From Marinomonas profundi (GTDB taxonomy: Bacteria > Pseudomonadota > Gammaproteobacteria > Pseudomonadales > Marinomonadaceae), in the NCBI RefSeq assembly GCF_020694005.1, contig NZ_CP073013.1, forward strand, positions 2,056,578 to 2,120,577: a DNA stretch of 64,000 nt, read 5' to 3'. Positions 42,673 through 52,908 of this stretch are shown here, in pieces. Below the pieces are notes generated by a model. It did not search any database and had not been told where the DNA came from. It was given only the letters and a program-made list of their open reading frames with translations. A program made the translations under genes and the position numbers. The first letter of the stretch is position 1, and each line of letters starts with the position of its first letter.

Positions 42673-44892
42673 TTAGCGTGTGTTGTCCGCCAGTTCGCTG
42701 AGAAGGGTGCGTTGAGCGCTGCGGTATTCGCCTTTTCTTGGCTTGGAAAGCTGATAAGAGCCGTCACTTTGTAGAATCCAGCTTTGGGTATTATCCGCTA
42801 GGTAGTACTCTAATTCTTTCTTTACACGGCGCGTTTGTTTGTAGTCTTGCAGTGGGAAGGCAACTTCAATCCGGTTGTTTAGATTTCTGTCCATGCCGTC
42901 TGCGCTCGACAAATACACTTGTGGGTTGCGGTCGTTGTAGAAGTAGTAAACGCGTGTGTGTTCAAGAAAGCGACCAATGATGCTACGTACTCGAATATTC
43001 GAGGAAATGCCTTTGATGCCTGGACGCAGCGTGCAAATTCCTCGAATGATTAAGTCGATTTTCACTCCCGCTTGTGACGCCTTGTAAAGAGACTGAATAA
43101 GCCTTTGTTCGGTCAAGGAGTTTACCTTGATGATGATACGAGAAGGCTCACCTTTGAGGGCGTTTTCGGCTTCACGGTTGACCATTTCGAGTAAGCGATC
43201 GCGTAACGTGAATGGCGCGTGCAAGAGCTTTTTCACCTTTAGCTCTTTGCTCATGCCGGTGAGTTGCTGGAACACTCTATGCACATCGTCGCCTATTTCT
43301 TTATCAGAAGTCATGAAGCTGTAGTCGGTATAAAGTCTGGCGTTGCCTGCGTGATAGTTGCCTGTGCCTAAGTGGACATAGCGCGTGAGATCAGCGCCTT
43401 CTCTACGCACGATCAGGATCATTTTGGCATGGGTTTTGTGGCGTACAACGCCGTATACCACAATCGCGCCTGCGTCTTGTAGACGACTAGCGAGGGCGAG
43501 GTTTTCGGCTTCATCAAAGCGCGCTCTTAATTCGATGACCACGGTGACTTCTTTGCCATTACGGGCCGCTTCAACCAATGCATTGGCAATGGGGGAGCGT
43601 GAACCCGTACGATACAAGGTTTGTCGAATGGCGACGACGCTCGGGTCTTTTGCGGCTTCGCTGAGTAAGTCTATAACCGGTGAAAAGCTCTCGAACGGAT
43701 GCATGAGTAGATAATCACGCTGACGAATTGCTTCGAATAATCCGCCTGAGCTGGCCAGTTTTCTGGGTAAGCCCGGTGAGAACGGAGGGTACATAAGATC
43801 GGGGCGATCAACGAGTTCCAGAACCGCCATAAGGCGGCTTAGATTGACCGGCCCGTCAATGCGATAAAGGTCTTGTTGCTCCAAATCAAACTGTTTTAGT
43901 AGCGAGTCAACGATGTGCAACGGACAGTTTTCTGCAATTTCTAAGCGTACCGAGCTGCCATAATGGCGGCTTTGTAATTCGGTGCGTAGTGCGCCAGCCA
44001 AATCGACCCCTATGTCATCGGAGTCCACTTCTAAGTCGGCATTACGCGTTAAACGGAACTGGAAGCAGCCTTTGACCGTCATGCCAGGGAATAACTGATC
44101 CGCGTGGGCATGGATAATCGAAGAAAGAAATACTAGGTTGTCGCCACCTTCGCTAATGTCATCGGGCATTTTGACTAAACGCGGTAAGGAGCTTGGGGCG
44201 GGGACAATCGCCAAGCCATTTTCACGCCCAAACGCATCGCGGCCTTCTAATTCGACCACAAAGTTAAAGGTTTTATTGGCAAGACGCGGAAACGGATGGG
44301 CAGGATCAAGCCCAATAGGGCTGATAATCGGCAGCACATTATCGCGAAAATAGCGTTTCACCCAAGTTGCTTGTTTTTCATTCCATACCGTACGGCGGAT
44401 AAATTTGACGTTTTCTGCGGCCAGTTTGGGAAAAATAATGTCATTCAAAATACGATATTGGCGACGTACAAGCTTGTGAGCATGTTCACTGATCAGTCCC
44501 AATACTTTTTTCGGGTGCATGCCATCGGGGCCGTTTTTTTCACGGCTGTATTCTAGTTGACTCTTTAAACCCGCCACCCGAATCTCAAAAAACTCGTCCA
44601 TGTTTGAACTGAAAATACACAGGAACATCAATCTATTGAAGATAGGGTGGTTTTCATCCATGGCTTGTTCAAGTACGCGAGCATTAAACTGTAAGTGGCT
44701 TAATTCACGGTTGAAGTAAAGTTCAGGGTCCGCCAAGTCAATTGCTTCTGGGAGGCGTTCTTCTATCGCGACCTTGTTTGGGTCTTGTGGTTGCTCTGGA
44801 ATAGGCTCAAGAACCAACTCAGAATCTAATTCAGTGGGTTGGCTCGCTAGCAACTCTTTTTTTTCTATTATGTTCACAGACTGCTCAGACAT
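42673..44892 (-). CDS. ppk: Polyphosphate kinase 1
   Basis: This 739-residue enzyme polymerises the terminal phosphate of ATP into polyphosphate. The four-domain PPK1 layout is visible: an N-terminal helical domain (YFNRELSHLQFNARVLEQA, about 58-76), the head domain, and two catalytic C domains. The phosphorylated histidine lies in RHKTHAKM, and a second histidine region in YVHLGTGNYHAGNARLYTD. The first 45 residues are a Glu/Pro-rich extension. Its product partner ppx is encoded 10 kb away. A strong terminator follows. The gene is monocistronic. Confidence 0.96.
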   Translation of the reverse strand: MSEQSVNIIEKKELLASQPTELDSELVLEPIPEQPQDPNKVAIEERLPEAIDLADPELYFNRELSHLQFNARVLEQAMDENHPIFNRLMFLCIFSSNMDEFFEIRVAGLKSQLEYSREKNGPDGMHPKKVLGLISEHAHKLVRRQYRILNDIIFPKLAAENVKFIRRTVWNEKQATWVKRYFRDNVLPIISPIGLDPAHPFPRLANKTFNFVVELEGRDAFGRENGLAIVPAPSSLPRLVKMPDDISEGGDNLVFLSSIIHAHADQLFPGMTVKGCFQFRLTRNADLEVDSDDIGVDLAGALRTELQSRHYGSSVRLEIAENCPLHIVDSLLKQFDLEQQDLYRIDGPVNLSRLMAVLELVDRPDLMYPPFSPGLPRKLASSGGLFEAIRQRDYLLMHPFESFSPVIDLLSEAAKDPSVVAIRQTLYRTGSRSPIANALVEAARNGKEVTVVIELRARFDEAENLALASRLQDAGAIVVYGVVRHKTHAKMILIVRREGADLTRYVHLGTGNYHAGNARLYTDYSFMTSDKEIGDDVHRVFQQLTGMSKELKVKKLLHAPFTLRDRLLEMVNREAENALKGEPSRIIIKVNSLTEQRLIQSLYKASQAGVKIDLIIRGICTLRPGIKGISSNIRVRSIIGRFLEHTRVYYFYNDRNPQVYLSSADGMDRNLNNRIEVAFPLQDYKQTRRVKKELEYYLADNTQSWILQSDGSYQLSKPRKGEYRSAQRTLLSELADNTR

Positions 44893-45082
44893 GTGCTTTT
44901 ATTCTCTCCAAATACCATTTAATTTTTTTTGTTGGTAATTTGCTTTCGTGCCTGCCGCCAGCAGACACAAATTAACAAATTACACCAACGCAGCCTGTTG
45001 GTCACCGTTTCTATGTACTTATTTAAACTAAGTTTTATGCGCTTAGAACAAACCAAGACATTTTGTTTAGTTTATTCAGGGT

Positions 45083-46108
<1,026 letters not shown>

Positions 46109-46204
46109 TCAGTATTGTGACAATATTATGTCAACGCGTAATTAAAAGCCTTGCGTGAAGACAAACTTTACGCATTGCTCGCACTTAATTGAATTATGTG
46201 GCCT

Positions 46205-48130
46205 TTATGCCAGTAGCGCTTCCGCCTCTTCTAGTTCTTCTTGCGCTTCAAACCAAGCGTCTTCACTGTCGGCTTGGGCTTTTTTCCATTTCGCCTCTTC
46301 GCTTAATAGCGTTTGCAGTTTATCTCGTTGCTCCGCTTCATAAAGCGTGGCGTCAGACATGGCGTCGGAAATGCGTTCGAGATGTTCTTGTGCGGTGTGG
46401 ACGGCTTTTTCATATTTCTCTATTTGTTTGCGCAGCGGGCGCAATTTTTCGCGCATTTCGGCGGCTTTACGGCGCTCTTCTTTGCGGTCCACCTTGTCTA
46501 TTTTGTCGCCGGTTTGCTCGCCTTTCTCTTGTTGCACCACGCTGGCTTGTCTTGCTTGAAGCCAAGCGTGATAGGCGGGCAAGTCACCGTCGAATGCTTG
46601 AATTTGATGGTCGGCGATCAGATAAAACTCATCGACTGTACTGTTGAGCAAATGTCTGTCGTGGGAGACCAATAAAATGGCGCCAGGAAATTCCTGTAAC
46701 GCTTCGGTTAACGCTTGGCGCATATCTATGTCTAAATGGTTGGTCGGCTCATCCAGTACTAATAAGTTGGGTTTGGTCCAAGATATTAACGACAAGGCCA
46801 AGCGCGCTTTTTCTCCACCGGAAAAGCCTTTCACTGGGCGCAGCGCGTCGTCACCAATAAAACCAAAACCGCCTAAGTAGCGACGAATATCGCTTTCAAG
46901 TACTTTTGGCGTGAGCCGCTGAATGTGCAGTAATGGCGAAGCTTCTAGGTCGAGTGCGCTTAACTGATGCTGTGAGAAGTAACCGATTTTTAGGTTTTCT
47001 CCCATGATGCGGTCGCCTGCCAGAATACGGATTTCGCCGACAATGGATTTGATCAAGGTTGATTTGCCCGCGCCATTAGGGCCGAGTAAGCCAATGCGTT
47101 GGCCGTCTCGAAGGGCAAAGTTGGTATTGCCCAGTTGCACGGTTTTTGTGCCCGATTCTGAGGTGTAGCCCAGATCGGCTTGAGATAAATTAATTAACAG
47201 CTGTGAGGTTTTTTCGGCCACAGGAATCGTAAATTGAAACTGTGAGTCAATATGGGCGGGGCCAATAAACTCCATTTTTTCGAGCATTTTTAAGCGGCTT
47301 TGGGCTTGTTTGGCTTTGTCTGCTTTATAGCGAAACCGATCAACATATTGCTGTAAGTGCGCGCGTTTCTCTTGTTGCTTTTCGTAGTTCGCTTGTTGTT
47401 GAGCTAGGTGCTCGGCGCGTTGGCGTTCGTAATCTGAGTAGTTGCCTTTATAAAGCACCAGTTGTTTTTGATAGAGATGAACAATGTGGCTGCAAATACC
47501 ATCTAAAAAGTCCCTATCATGGGAAATCAATAACAAGGTGCCTGGGTATTGGCGGAGCCAGTTTTCTAGCCACATAACCGCGTCTAAATCTAAGTGGTTA
47601 GTTGGCTCATCAAGCAAGAGTACGTCAGAAGGGCACATCAAGGCTTTGGCAAGATTAAGGCGAATTCGCCAGCCACCCGAGAAATCAGACACGGGCCTTT
47701 GCATGTCCGTCATCTTGAAGCCGAGACCTTGAAGAAGCGTCTCGCCGCGTGATTGCGCGGTATAACCATGGGCGTTTTCATATTCGCCTAACCAGCTGGC
47801 GTGGGCATGGTTGTCGCCGTTTGCTTGGGCCTTGGCAATATTGCTTTCTATGTCTCTGAGTCTATCGTCGCCATCTAGACAATAATCCAGCGCACTGCGT
47901 TGTGTTTCTTCTACCTCTTGCGCCATAAACGCAATGCGGCGTTGTCCTGGCAAAATAACGTCGCCCGTGTCGGCGTGCAGATCGCCTTTGATCATGGCGA
48001 ATAAAGAGGATTTCCCGGCGCCATTGGCGCCAATTAAACCGACTTTTTGGCCTTCAAAAATAGTGAGGTCGGCCTCTTCGAGTAAAAACTGAGTGCCGCG
48101 CTGTAAACTTACTTGCGTAAATTGGATCAT
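46205..48130 (-). CDS. yheS: ABC-F family ATPase, YheS type
   Basis: This 641-residue soluble protein has two ABC ATPase domains, each with Walker A (GANGAGKS at 34-41; GPNGAGKST later), signature SGG (DFSGGWRIRL and GFSGGEKARL) and Walker B (LLLDEPTNHLD, LVLDEPTNHLD). Between them lies the charged P-site linker (residues about 235-290), and the C-terminus is a coiled coil, which is the YheS arrangement. ABC-F proteins bind the ribosome E site and aid stalled translation. The frame extends to 48244, but the ATG at 48130 begins the usual MIQFTQVSLQRG. Confidence 0.92.
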   Translation of the reverse strand: MIQFTQVSLQRGTQFLLEEADLTIFEGQKVGLIGANGAGKSSLFAMIKGDLHADTGDVILPGQRRIAFMAQEVEETQRSALDYCLDGDDRLRDIESNIAKAQANGDNHAHASWLGEYENAHGYTAQSRGETLLQGLGFKMTDMQRPVSDFSGGWRIRLNLAKALMCPSDVLLLDEPTNHLDLDAVMWLENWLRQYPGTLLLISHDRDFLDGICSHIVHLYQKQLVLYKGNYSDYERQRAEHLAQQQANYEKQQEKRAHLQQYVDRFRYKADKAKQAQSRLKMLEKMEFIGPAHIDSQFQFTIPVAEKTSQLLINLSQADLGYTSESGTKTVQLGNTNFALRDGQRIGLLGPNGAGKSTLIKSIVGEIRILAGDRIMGENLKIGYFSQHQLSALDLEASPLLHIQRLTPKVLESDIRRYLGGFGFIGDDALRPVKGFSGGEKARLALSLISWTKPNLLVLDEPTNHLDIDMRQALTEALQEFPGAILLVSHDRHLLNSTVDEFYLIADHQIQAFDGDLPAYHAWLQARQASVVQQEKGEQTGDKIDKVDRKEERRKAAEMREKLRPLRKQIEKYEKAVHTAQEHLERISDAMSDATLYEAEQRDKLQTLLSEEAKWKKAQADSEDAWFEAQEELEEAEALLA

Positions 48131-48371
48131 AAAAACTGGGTGTCTCTTTATTCTGTAAGTGAGCGTGCCGTTGCTGTTCCATTGGAGGCACAATGCACAA
48201 CATTTTAGAGTGCTGTTGAGGTAAACGAAATAGCCAAGGTGCATATTCCTCGTACATATTCCCAGTTAATCACGCTTTAAAGTGGATGATTGAGCGTCTC
48301 AAGGGTAAAATGGCGGCAATATTAATTTGAACTTTTTTACTCAGGTTTTTGACTTGAGCAAGGTGTGCTTT

Positions 48372-49247
48372 GTGAACAGTGTAACCCTAAATGAAATTCA
48401 GCGTTTTTCCTTTGATAATACTAATGTCCGTGGCGAGCGGGTTTTATTGAGCAGTGCTTATCAGGAGATTATTAAGCGTAAGCAATACCCTTTGTCGTTA
48501 GAGAAGCTGCTAGGGGAATTCGTTGCCGCCATCGCGCTGCTAAGAGACATTGTAAAAATCGACGGCGTGTTGTCTATCCAAGCCAAGGGGAACGGTTTTT
48601 TATCCACCTTGATGACGGAATGCGACGAGCTGCAGAACCTTCGCGGTATTGTTCAGTGGGATGAAAGCCAAGCGGTGCCAGAGGTTATTTCGTTAAAAGA
48701 GGTGCTTGACGGCGGCTATTTGGCCATTACGATTCAGCCGCGCAACGGTCAGCGTTATCAAGGGATTGTCGAAATTGTTGGTGATACCTTGGCAGAATGT
48801 CTTGAGCAGTATTTTTCTCAGTCTGAGCAATTGCCAAGCCGCGTTTGGTTGGCGGCGAATGGCTCGCAATGCGGTGGTTTATTTTTGCAGCGTTTACCGC
48901 AAGAGCAAGCCAAGGTGGAAGATGAAGACGCTTGGGAGCGTTTAACTCATCTTGCTTCAACCGTGAAAGAAGAAGAGTTATTGGGTCTTGAGACCGCTGT
49001 GCTCTTGCATCGCTTATATCATGAAGAAGACGTTCGCTTGTACGACATTAAAACCATGCAGTTTGGTTGTTCATGTTCGCGTCAGCGCACTTTGGATGCG
49101 GTGATGTCGCTTGGTTCAGAAGAAATACGCGAGCTGTTAATCGAGCAAGGTAGCGTAAATGTAGACTGTCAATTCTGTGCCGAAAAATACCATTTCACCG
49201 AAACGGACTTGATAGATTTGTTGGGGGATCAAGCAAAAACCCATTAA
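48372..49247 (+). CDS. hslO: Hsp33 redox-regulated chaperone
   Basis: This 291-residue holdase is switched on by oxidation. The zinc-binding cysteines are C233-x-C235 (FGCSCSRQRT) and C266-x2-C269 (DCQFC). The GTG at 48372 has AAGGTG 7 bases upstream and gives the usual short N-terminus; a TTG frame start at 48327 is less likely. It is divergent from the ABC-F gene and convergent with the CBS-domain gene. Confidence 0.94.
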   Translation: MNSVTLNEIQRFSFDNTNVRGERVLLSSAYQEIIKRKQYPLSLEKLLGEFVAAIALLRDIVKIDGVLSIQAKGNGFLSTLMTECDELQNLRGIVQWDESQAVPEVISLKEVLDGGYLAITIQPRNGQRYQGIVEIVGDTLAECLEQYFSQSEQLPSRVWLAANGSQCGGLFLQRLPQEQAKVEDEDAWERLTHLASTVKEEELLGLETAVLLHRLYHEEDVRLYDIKTMQFGCSCSRQRTLDAVMSLGSEEIRELLIEQGSVNVDCQFCAEKYHFTETDLIDLLGDQAKTH

Positions 49248-49266
49248 GTAAAAAACCATTAAGTCA

Positions 49267-49674
49267 TTAAGACTGAAACGTGGCGTGATGCAGTAGATCG
49301 CGCCACGATATGATGCCAATCACCTGATCCTCGTCGTCTGTTACGGGGAGACAAGAAATGTCTACGCGTTTAAACCAAGCGATAATGTCCGCTATCGGCG
49401 TTTCTGCTTTGACGGTGATCGGTTGGCGTGTCATGACCTGATGCGCGGCGCGATTGAGGGTGTCTAGGTCTCTTGGTTGTTCGGACACCTTGTCAATAAA
49501 AGGGCTTATTAAACGCAGTAGATCTCTGTCTGAAATAATACCCACCAGCTTGTTGTGTTCAGTCACAGGAAGGTGATGAAAGCCATTCTCCTCGATGATT
49601 TTTCTGATAGTGGGTAAGCGTTCATCCATATCAACACAGATGACATTGGTGGTCATGATATCTTGTGCTTTCAT
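49267..49674 (-). CDS. CBS-domain pair protein
   Basis: This 135-residue protein consists of two CBS domains (about 1-60 and 70-130), with the typical DIMTTNVICVD opening, GIISDRDLLRL near 48, VMTRQPITV near 80 and GIISWRDLLHH near the end. CBS pairs bind adenosine nucleotides such as AMP, ATP or SAM and regulate partner proteins. No partner gene is adjacent. The ATG at 49674 sits 8 bases after GGGGAG; an earlier ATG at 49680 is too close to it. Confidence 0.88.
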   Translation of the reverse strand: MKAQDIMTTNVICVDMDERLPTIRKIIEENGFHHLPVTEHNKLVGIISDRDLLRLISPFIDKVSEQPRDLDTLNRAAHQVMTRQPITVKAETPIADIIAWFKRVDISCLPVTDDEDQVIGIISWRDLLHHATFQS

Positions 49675-50093
49675 GGGCATTACTCCCCTGCGCAAATGAG
49701 AGAATTTAGTATATTTATAGTGAACATTATTATTTTAATATAATGGCAAAATCTAAGCATGTTTTTTCTTTATGTTGCTAAAATCGTCCTTCTGGTCGCC
49801 AAAGTCAATAAAATACAAGCGATCGTGAAAATCGAAATGTGAATATATCTACATTCTTATACTAAGGTCTCAAGACATTATTTTGAAAACCCGTATAATT
49901 AGCTGACACCTGCTCAGAATCCCTTACAGACTGTTTGTTTTTTTGTTTTGAACTTTCAGCATACGAGCAAAGGCGTTCTGAAGAGAGGATGAAGAAAACA
50001 AGACAGAGCATTCTAACGTGTTTCTGTTGGCCAAAAGCCTCCTTTTCTACATCACTCTCATATTCACAATTGGCTATGACACGGCGAAATCAT
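49675..50093. other. Control region between CBS gene and mqo
   Basis: This 419-base stretch is AT-rich and holds the promoter of mqo; a TATAAT at 49894-49899 is a plausible -10. An in-frame extension of mqo runs through its end, but the residues do not look like protein, so I see no further gene. Confidence 0.5.
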
Positions 50094-51572
50094 ATGACCT
50101 CAAATTCTGTAGACGTTTTACTCGTCGGAGGCGGTGCCATGAGCACCACTCTAGGCGTATTACTAAAACAACTGGATCCCAGCATGACCATGTTAATGGT
50201 CGAACGGCTGGACAGTGTCGCAAAAGAAAGTACCGATGGTTGGAACAATGCCGGAACGGGCCATGCGGCCTATTGCGAGCTGAATTACACGTCTGAAAAT
50301 GAAGACGGCTCCGTTAATATAAAGAAGGCCGTCACTATTAATGCGGCGTTTGAAATCAGTCTTCAGTTTTGGTCTTATCTTGTTGAGCAAGGTTTGATGC
50401 CTGCGCCGCAAGAGTTCATCCATCGCGTTCCCCATCAAAGTTTTGTGTGGGGCGAGCGTAATGTCAAAATGCTCAAAGCACGCCATGCCGCAATGAGTGC
50501 GCACCCTGCCTTTAAAGAAATGCAATACACGGAAGATCGCGAAAAAATGAGAGAATGGATGCCTCTTATTATGAACAATCGTGATGACAGCGAACCGCTC
50601 GCGGCGACACGTGTTGAGCATGGTGCAGATGTAAACTTCGGTGCTATTGCCCGTAATATGAGTAAGCATTTGCAGGGGTTTGATAACTTTGACTTGAGCT
50701 TGAACAGCGAAGTCAGAGATTTAACGAAAAGAGCCGATGGCCGTTGGGATGTCGAAATTGAGCAAAATGGTGCTCGTAAGACAGTCGATGCTAAGTTTGT
50801 TTTTTTAGGCGCGGGTGGTGGTGCTTTGCCTTTGCTGCAAATGGCAGACGTGAAAGAAAGCGAAGGCTTCGGCGGCTTTCCGGTGAGTGGTCAATGGTTG
50901 GTCTGTGAAAAACCGGACATCGTTGAACAACACTTTGCGAAAGTTTATGGTGCTGCGCCTATTGGTGCGCCACCTATGTCTGTTCCGCATTTGGATACCC
51001 GTATTATTGATGGTAAAAAAGCCCTCTTATTCGGTCCATTTGCAGGGTTTACGACGAAGTTCTTAAAGACAGGTTCCTTCTTTGATTTGCCCAAAAGCGT
51101 TCGCTTTAATAACATTAAGCCTATGCTGAGTGTCGGTAAAAATAATATGGATCTGACTCGCTACTTGATTAGCGAAGTGATGCAATCCCATAAAGATCGC
51201 TGCAACTCATTGCGTCAGTTCTTCCCGGATGCAAAGGATGCAGACTGGGAGCTGGCTTACGCTGGGCAACGTGTGCAGATCATCAAGAAAGACGAAAAAC
51301 TAGGCGGAAAGCTAGAATTCGGAACAGAAGCGATCAGTACAGAAGATGGCTCGCTTGCCGCTTTATTGGGCGCCTCTCCTGGTGCCTCAACGACGGTGAA
51401 TACCATGATTGGTATTTTAGAACGCTGTTTTCCTGAGCGTTTTCACTCCGCGGATTGGCAAGAGAAGATGAAAGCGATGGTGCCGTCTTATGGCGAGTCT
51501 TTGGTCGAGAATACGGACTTGTTGTTGACGATTCGTGCGCACACTTTAGATACGCTGAACTTGAAGCCTTAA
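50094..51572 (+). CDS. mqo: Malate:quinone oxidoreductase
   Basis: This 492-residue peripheral membrane FAD enzyme oxidises malate and passes electrons to quinone in the citric acid cycle. It has the FAD motif VGGGAMS (11-17), the STDGWNNAGTGHAAYCELNY block near 45-64 and a conserved AGQRVQIIKKDE near 400. I chose the ATG at 50094 (MTSNSVDVLLVGGG), the usual family N-terminus; in-frame starts at 50076 and 49989 would add an odd Ser/Thr/Cys-rich tail. A terminator follows. Confidence 0.95.
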   Translation: MTSNSVDVLLVGGGAMSTTLGVLLKQLDPSMTMLMVERLDSVAKESTDGWNNAGTGHAAYCELNYTSENEDGSVNIKKAVTINAAFEISLQFWSYLVEQGLMPAPQEFIHRVPHQSFVWGERNVKMLKARHAAMSAHPAFKEMQYTEDREKMREWMPLIMNNRDDSEPLAATRVEHGADVNFGAIARNMSKHLQGFDNFDLSLNSEVRDLTKRADGRWDVEIEQNGARKTVDAKFVFLGAGGGALPLLQMADVKESEGFGGFPVSGQWLVCEKPDIVEQHFAKVYGAAPIGAPPMSVPHLDTRIIDGKKALLFGPFAGFTTKFLKTGSFFDLPKSVRFNNIKPMLSVGKNNMDLTRYLISEVMQSHKDRCNSLRQFFPDAKDADWELAYAGQRVQIIKKDEKLGGKLEFGTEAISTEDGSLAALLGASPGASTTVNTMIGILERCFPERFHSADWQEKMKAMVPSYGESLVENTDLLLTIRAHTLDTLNLKP

Positions 51573-51598
51573 TGCCAATCTAAAAGGTAAATCGTTGT

Positions 51599-51628
51599 AA
51601 AAAGCTGGGTCAATGACCCAGCTTTTTT
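51599..51628 (+). terminator. Terminator after mqo
   Basis: AAAAAGCTGGGT (51599-51610) pairs with ACCCAGCTTTTTT (from 51616), loop CAATG. Confidence 0.88.
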
Positions 51629-51671
51629 GTATTTTGTAGATGTTAAAAATAAATGGATACCGAGATTAACT

Positions 51672-51944
51672 ATGATAATGACCTTTGCTGAACGCGCAGA
51701 TCAACTGTGTGATCGATTACGAGACATGGAACATCAAGCAGAAGAGGGCGATCAGCTTTTTTATTGCGCTTATCTTCTAGGGCTTTTGGGCTTGCACAGC
51801 AGTGTGGAAGGTGAGGGACAAGAGGAATTTGATCGTGCTTTTACGGGGACCCTGCAAGAAACGCTTGAAGCGGAAGGGGTGACACCGAGCGACCAAGAAA
51901 ACATCACGGCCTTGTGGAAAGCGGTTTGCGCAAAGGCGGCTTAG
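51672..51944 (+). CDS. yfcL: YfcL family protein
   Basis: This 90-residue acidic protein resembles E. coli YfcL, a small conserved protein of unknown function: QLFYCAYLLGLLGLHSSVE matches the helix region of YfcL, and the ending (TPSDQENITALWKAVCAKAA) matches the family's S/T-P-x-D-Q-x-x-V-x-x-x-W motif. The ATG at 51672 gives the usual length; the frame extends upstream to 51627. No clear ribosome site is visible. It lies between mqo and a bidirectional terminator. Confidence 0.75.
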   Translation: MIMTFAERADQLCDRLRDMEHQAEEGDQLFYCAYLLGLLGLHSSVEGEGQEEFDRAFTGTLQETLEAEGVTPSDQENITALWKAVCAKAA

Positions 51945-52001
51945 TCAGCGTTAAAAACAAAAGCCAGCGCTAAAAGCAAAATACCGGTCGGTACGAGAAC
52001 G

Positions 52002-52038
52002 AAAAAAGCAGAGACAATGAATCGGTCTCTGCTTTTTT
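52002..52038. terminator. Bidirectional terminator between yfcL and flavin reductase
   Basis: Perfect 14-base stem AAAAAAGCAGAGAC (52002-52015) with GTCTCTGCTTTTTT (52025-52038), loop of nine bases. A and T runs on both sides suit convergent genes. Confidence 0.95.
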
Positions 52039-52060
52039 AAAGAAAAGTCTTAGATTTAGA

Positions 52061-52789
52061 TTAAAGCACAGGCTTATCTGGGTGTGGCGCGTAGGCAAAA
52101 ACATCAGAAAAGCAGCGTTCTTTACTCAAGCCTTTTAATTCTAGTTGGTCGAGAGTGCCGTATACCATGCCCACTGAGCCACTAATAAACGCCACACTTT
52201 GGCTCAAGTCTGGATGATCTGCCAATACCGCTTCATATAACCAGCCGCTTCTGCCATGCCATTGGTCACTTTTTTCGTTCACCACAACGTCCAGCGTAAA
52301 AGGTGTGTATTTGTGTGATTCTTCTAGCCAGTCTTGTGCAAAGACATCTTCGGCGGTTCTTAAACCCCAATAAAATGAGACTTTCCCTGAATAGTTTTGT
52401 TCAACCAGTGCGCTGTACAGGCTTTTGATTTGAGCAAACCCCGTGCCGCCAGCGATCAGTAAAATGTGTTCAGGATTCGAGTCCAATACGCCATTATTCA
52501 AATGGCAATCACCACCAGGTGCTTTTATGGTGATGCTGCTGTTTGCTTGAATGTGTTCCACGACTTTGCTGGCAAGAGAGTCTGGGTCAGAAACGAGAAT
52601 ATACAAGGTCAGGCTAGGCAATTCATGGGCTGCGCTGCCAATAGAATAGGGGACTTGCTCGCCTGTCGGTAACATCACCATCAAGTATTGGCCAGCGGTA
52701 AAGGCCAAATCATCAGCTTGTAAGGTAATCTGATAGACGTTCTGATTAATCAACTCAACTGCGTTTACCTTCGCGGTCATCTCTTTCAT
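52061..52789 (-). CDS. NAD(P)H-flavin reductase, Fre-like
   Basis: This 242-residue protein has a ferredoxin-reductase fold: a flavin-binding barrel with VPYSIGSA near 46-53 (in place of RxYS), and an NAD(P) domain with LLIAGGTGFAQIKSLY near 110-125 and an ending near FAYAPHPD. Fre-type enzymes reduce free FMN or FAD with NAD(P)H. In Pseudomonas a similar reductase follows rho and ubiD; here ubiD is absent. The exact partner (ubiquinone synthesis, iron reduction) is not shown. It follows rho on the same strand with a terminator between. Confidence 0.85.
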   Translation of the reverse strand: MKEMTAKVNAVELINQNVYQITLQADDLAFTAGQYLMVMLPTGEQVPYSIGSAAHELPSLTLYILVSDPDSLASKVVEHIQANSSITIKAPGGDCHLNNGVLDSNPEHILLIAGGTGFAQIKSLYSALVEQNYSGKVSFYWGLRTAEDVFAQDWLEESHKYTPFTLDVVVNEKSDQWHGRSGWLYEAVLADHPDLSQSVAFISGSVGMVYGTLDQLELKGLSKERCFSDVFAYAPHPDKPVL

Positions 52790-52866
52790 TTAAATTACTC
52801 CAATATGGGTCACACTTTCCTCTTGAGGCCAGTGGGCAGACATTGATCAAGATCCGATAAATAAAA

Positions 52867-52893
52867 AAAACCACTTCAGGAAGTGGTTTTTTA
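52867..52893. terminator. Terminator after rho
   Basis: Perfect stem AAAACCACTT (52867-52876) with AAGTGGTTTT (52881-52890), loop CAGG. The minus-strand transcript ends in a long T-run. Confidence 0.93.
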
Positions 52894-52908
52894 TGGCGAT
52901 GTGTCTGC

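Noticed and set aside
49935-50093. N-terminal extension of malate:quinone oxidoreductase
   Set aside because: The added residues are unlike the family, the ribosome site at 49989 abuts the ATG, and the FAD motif would be displaced.
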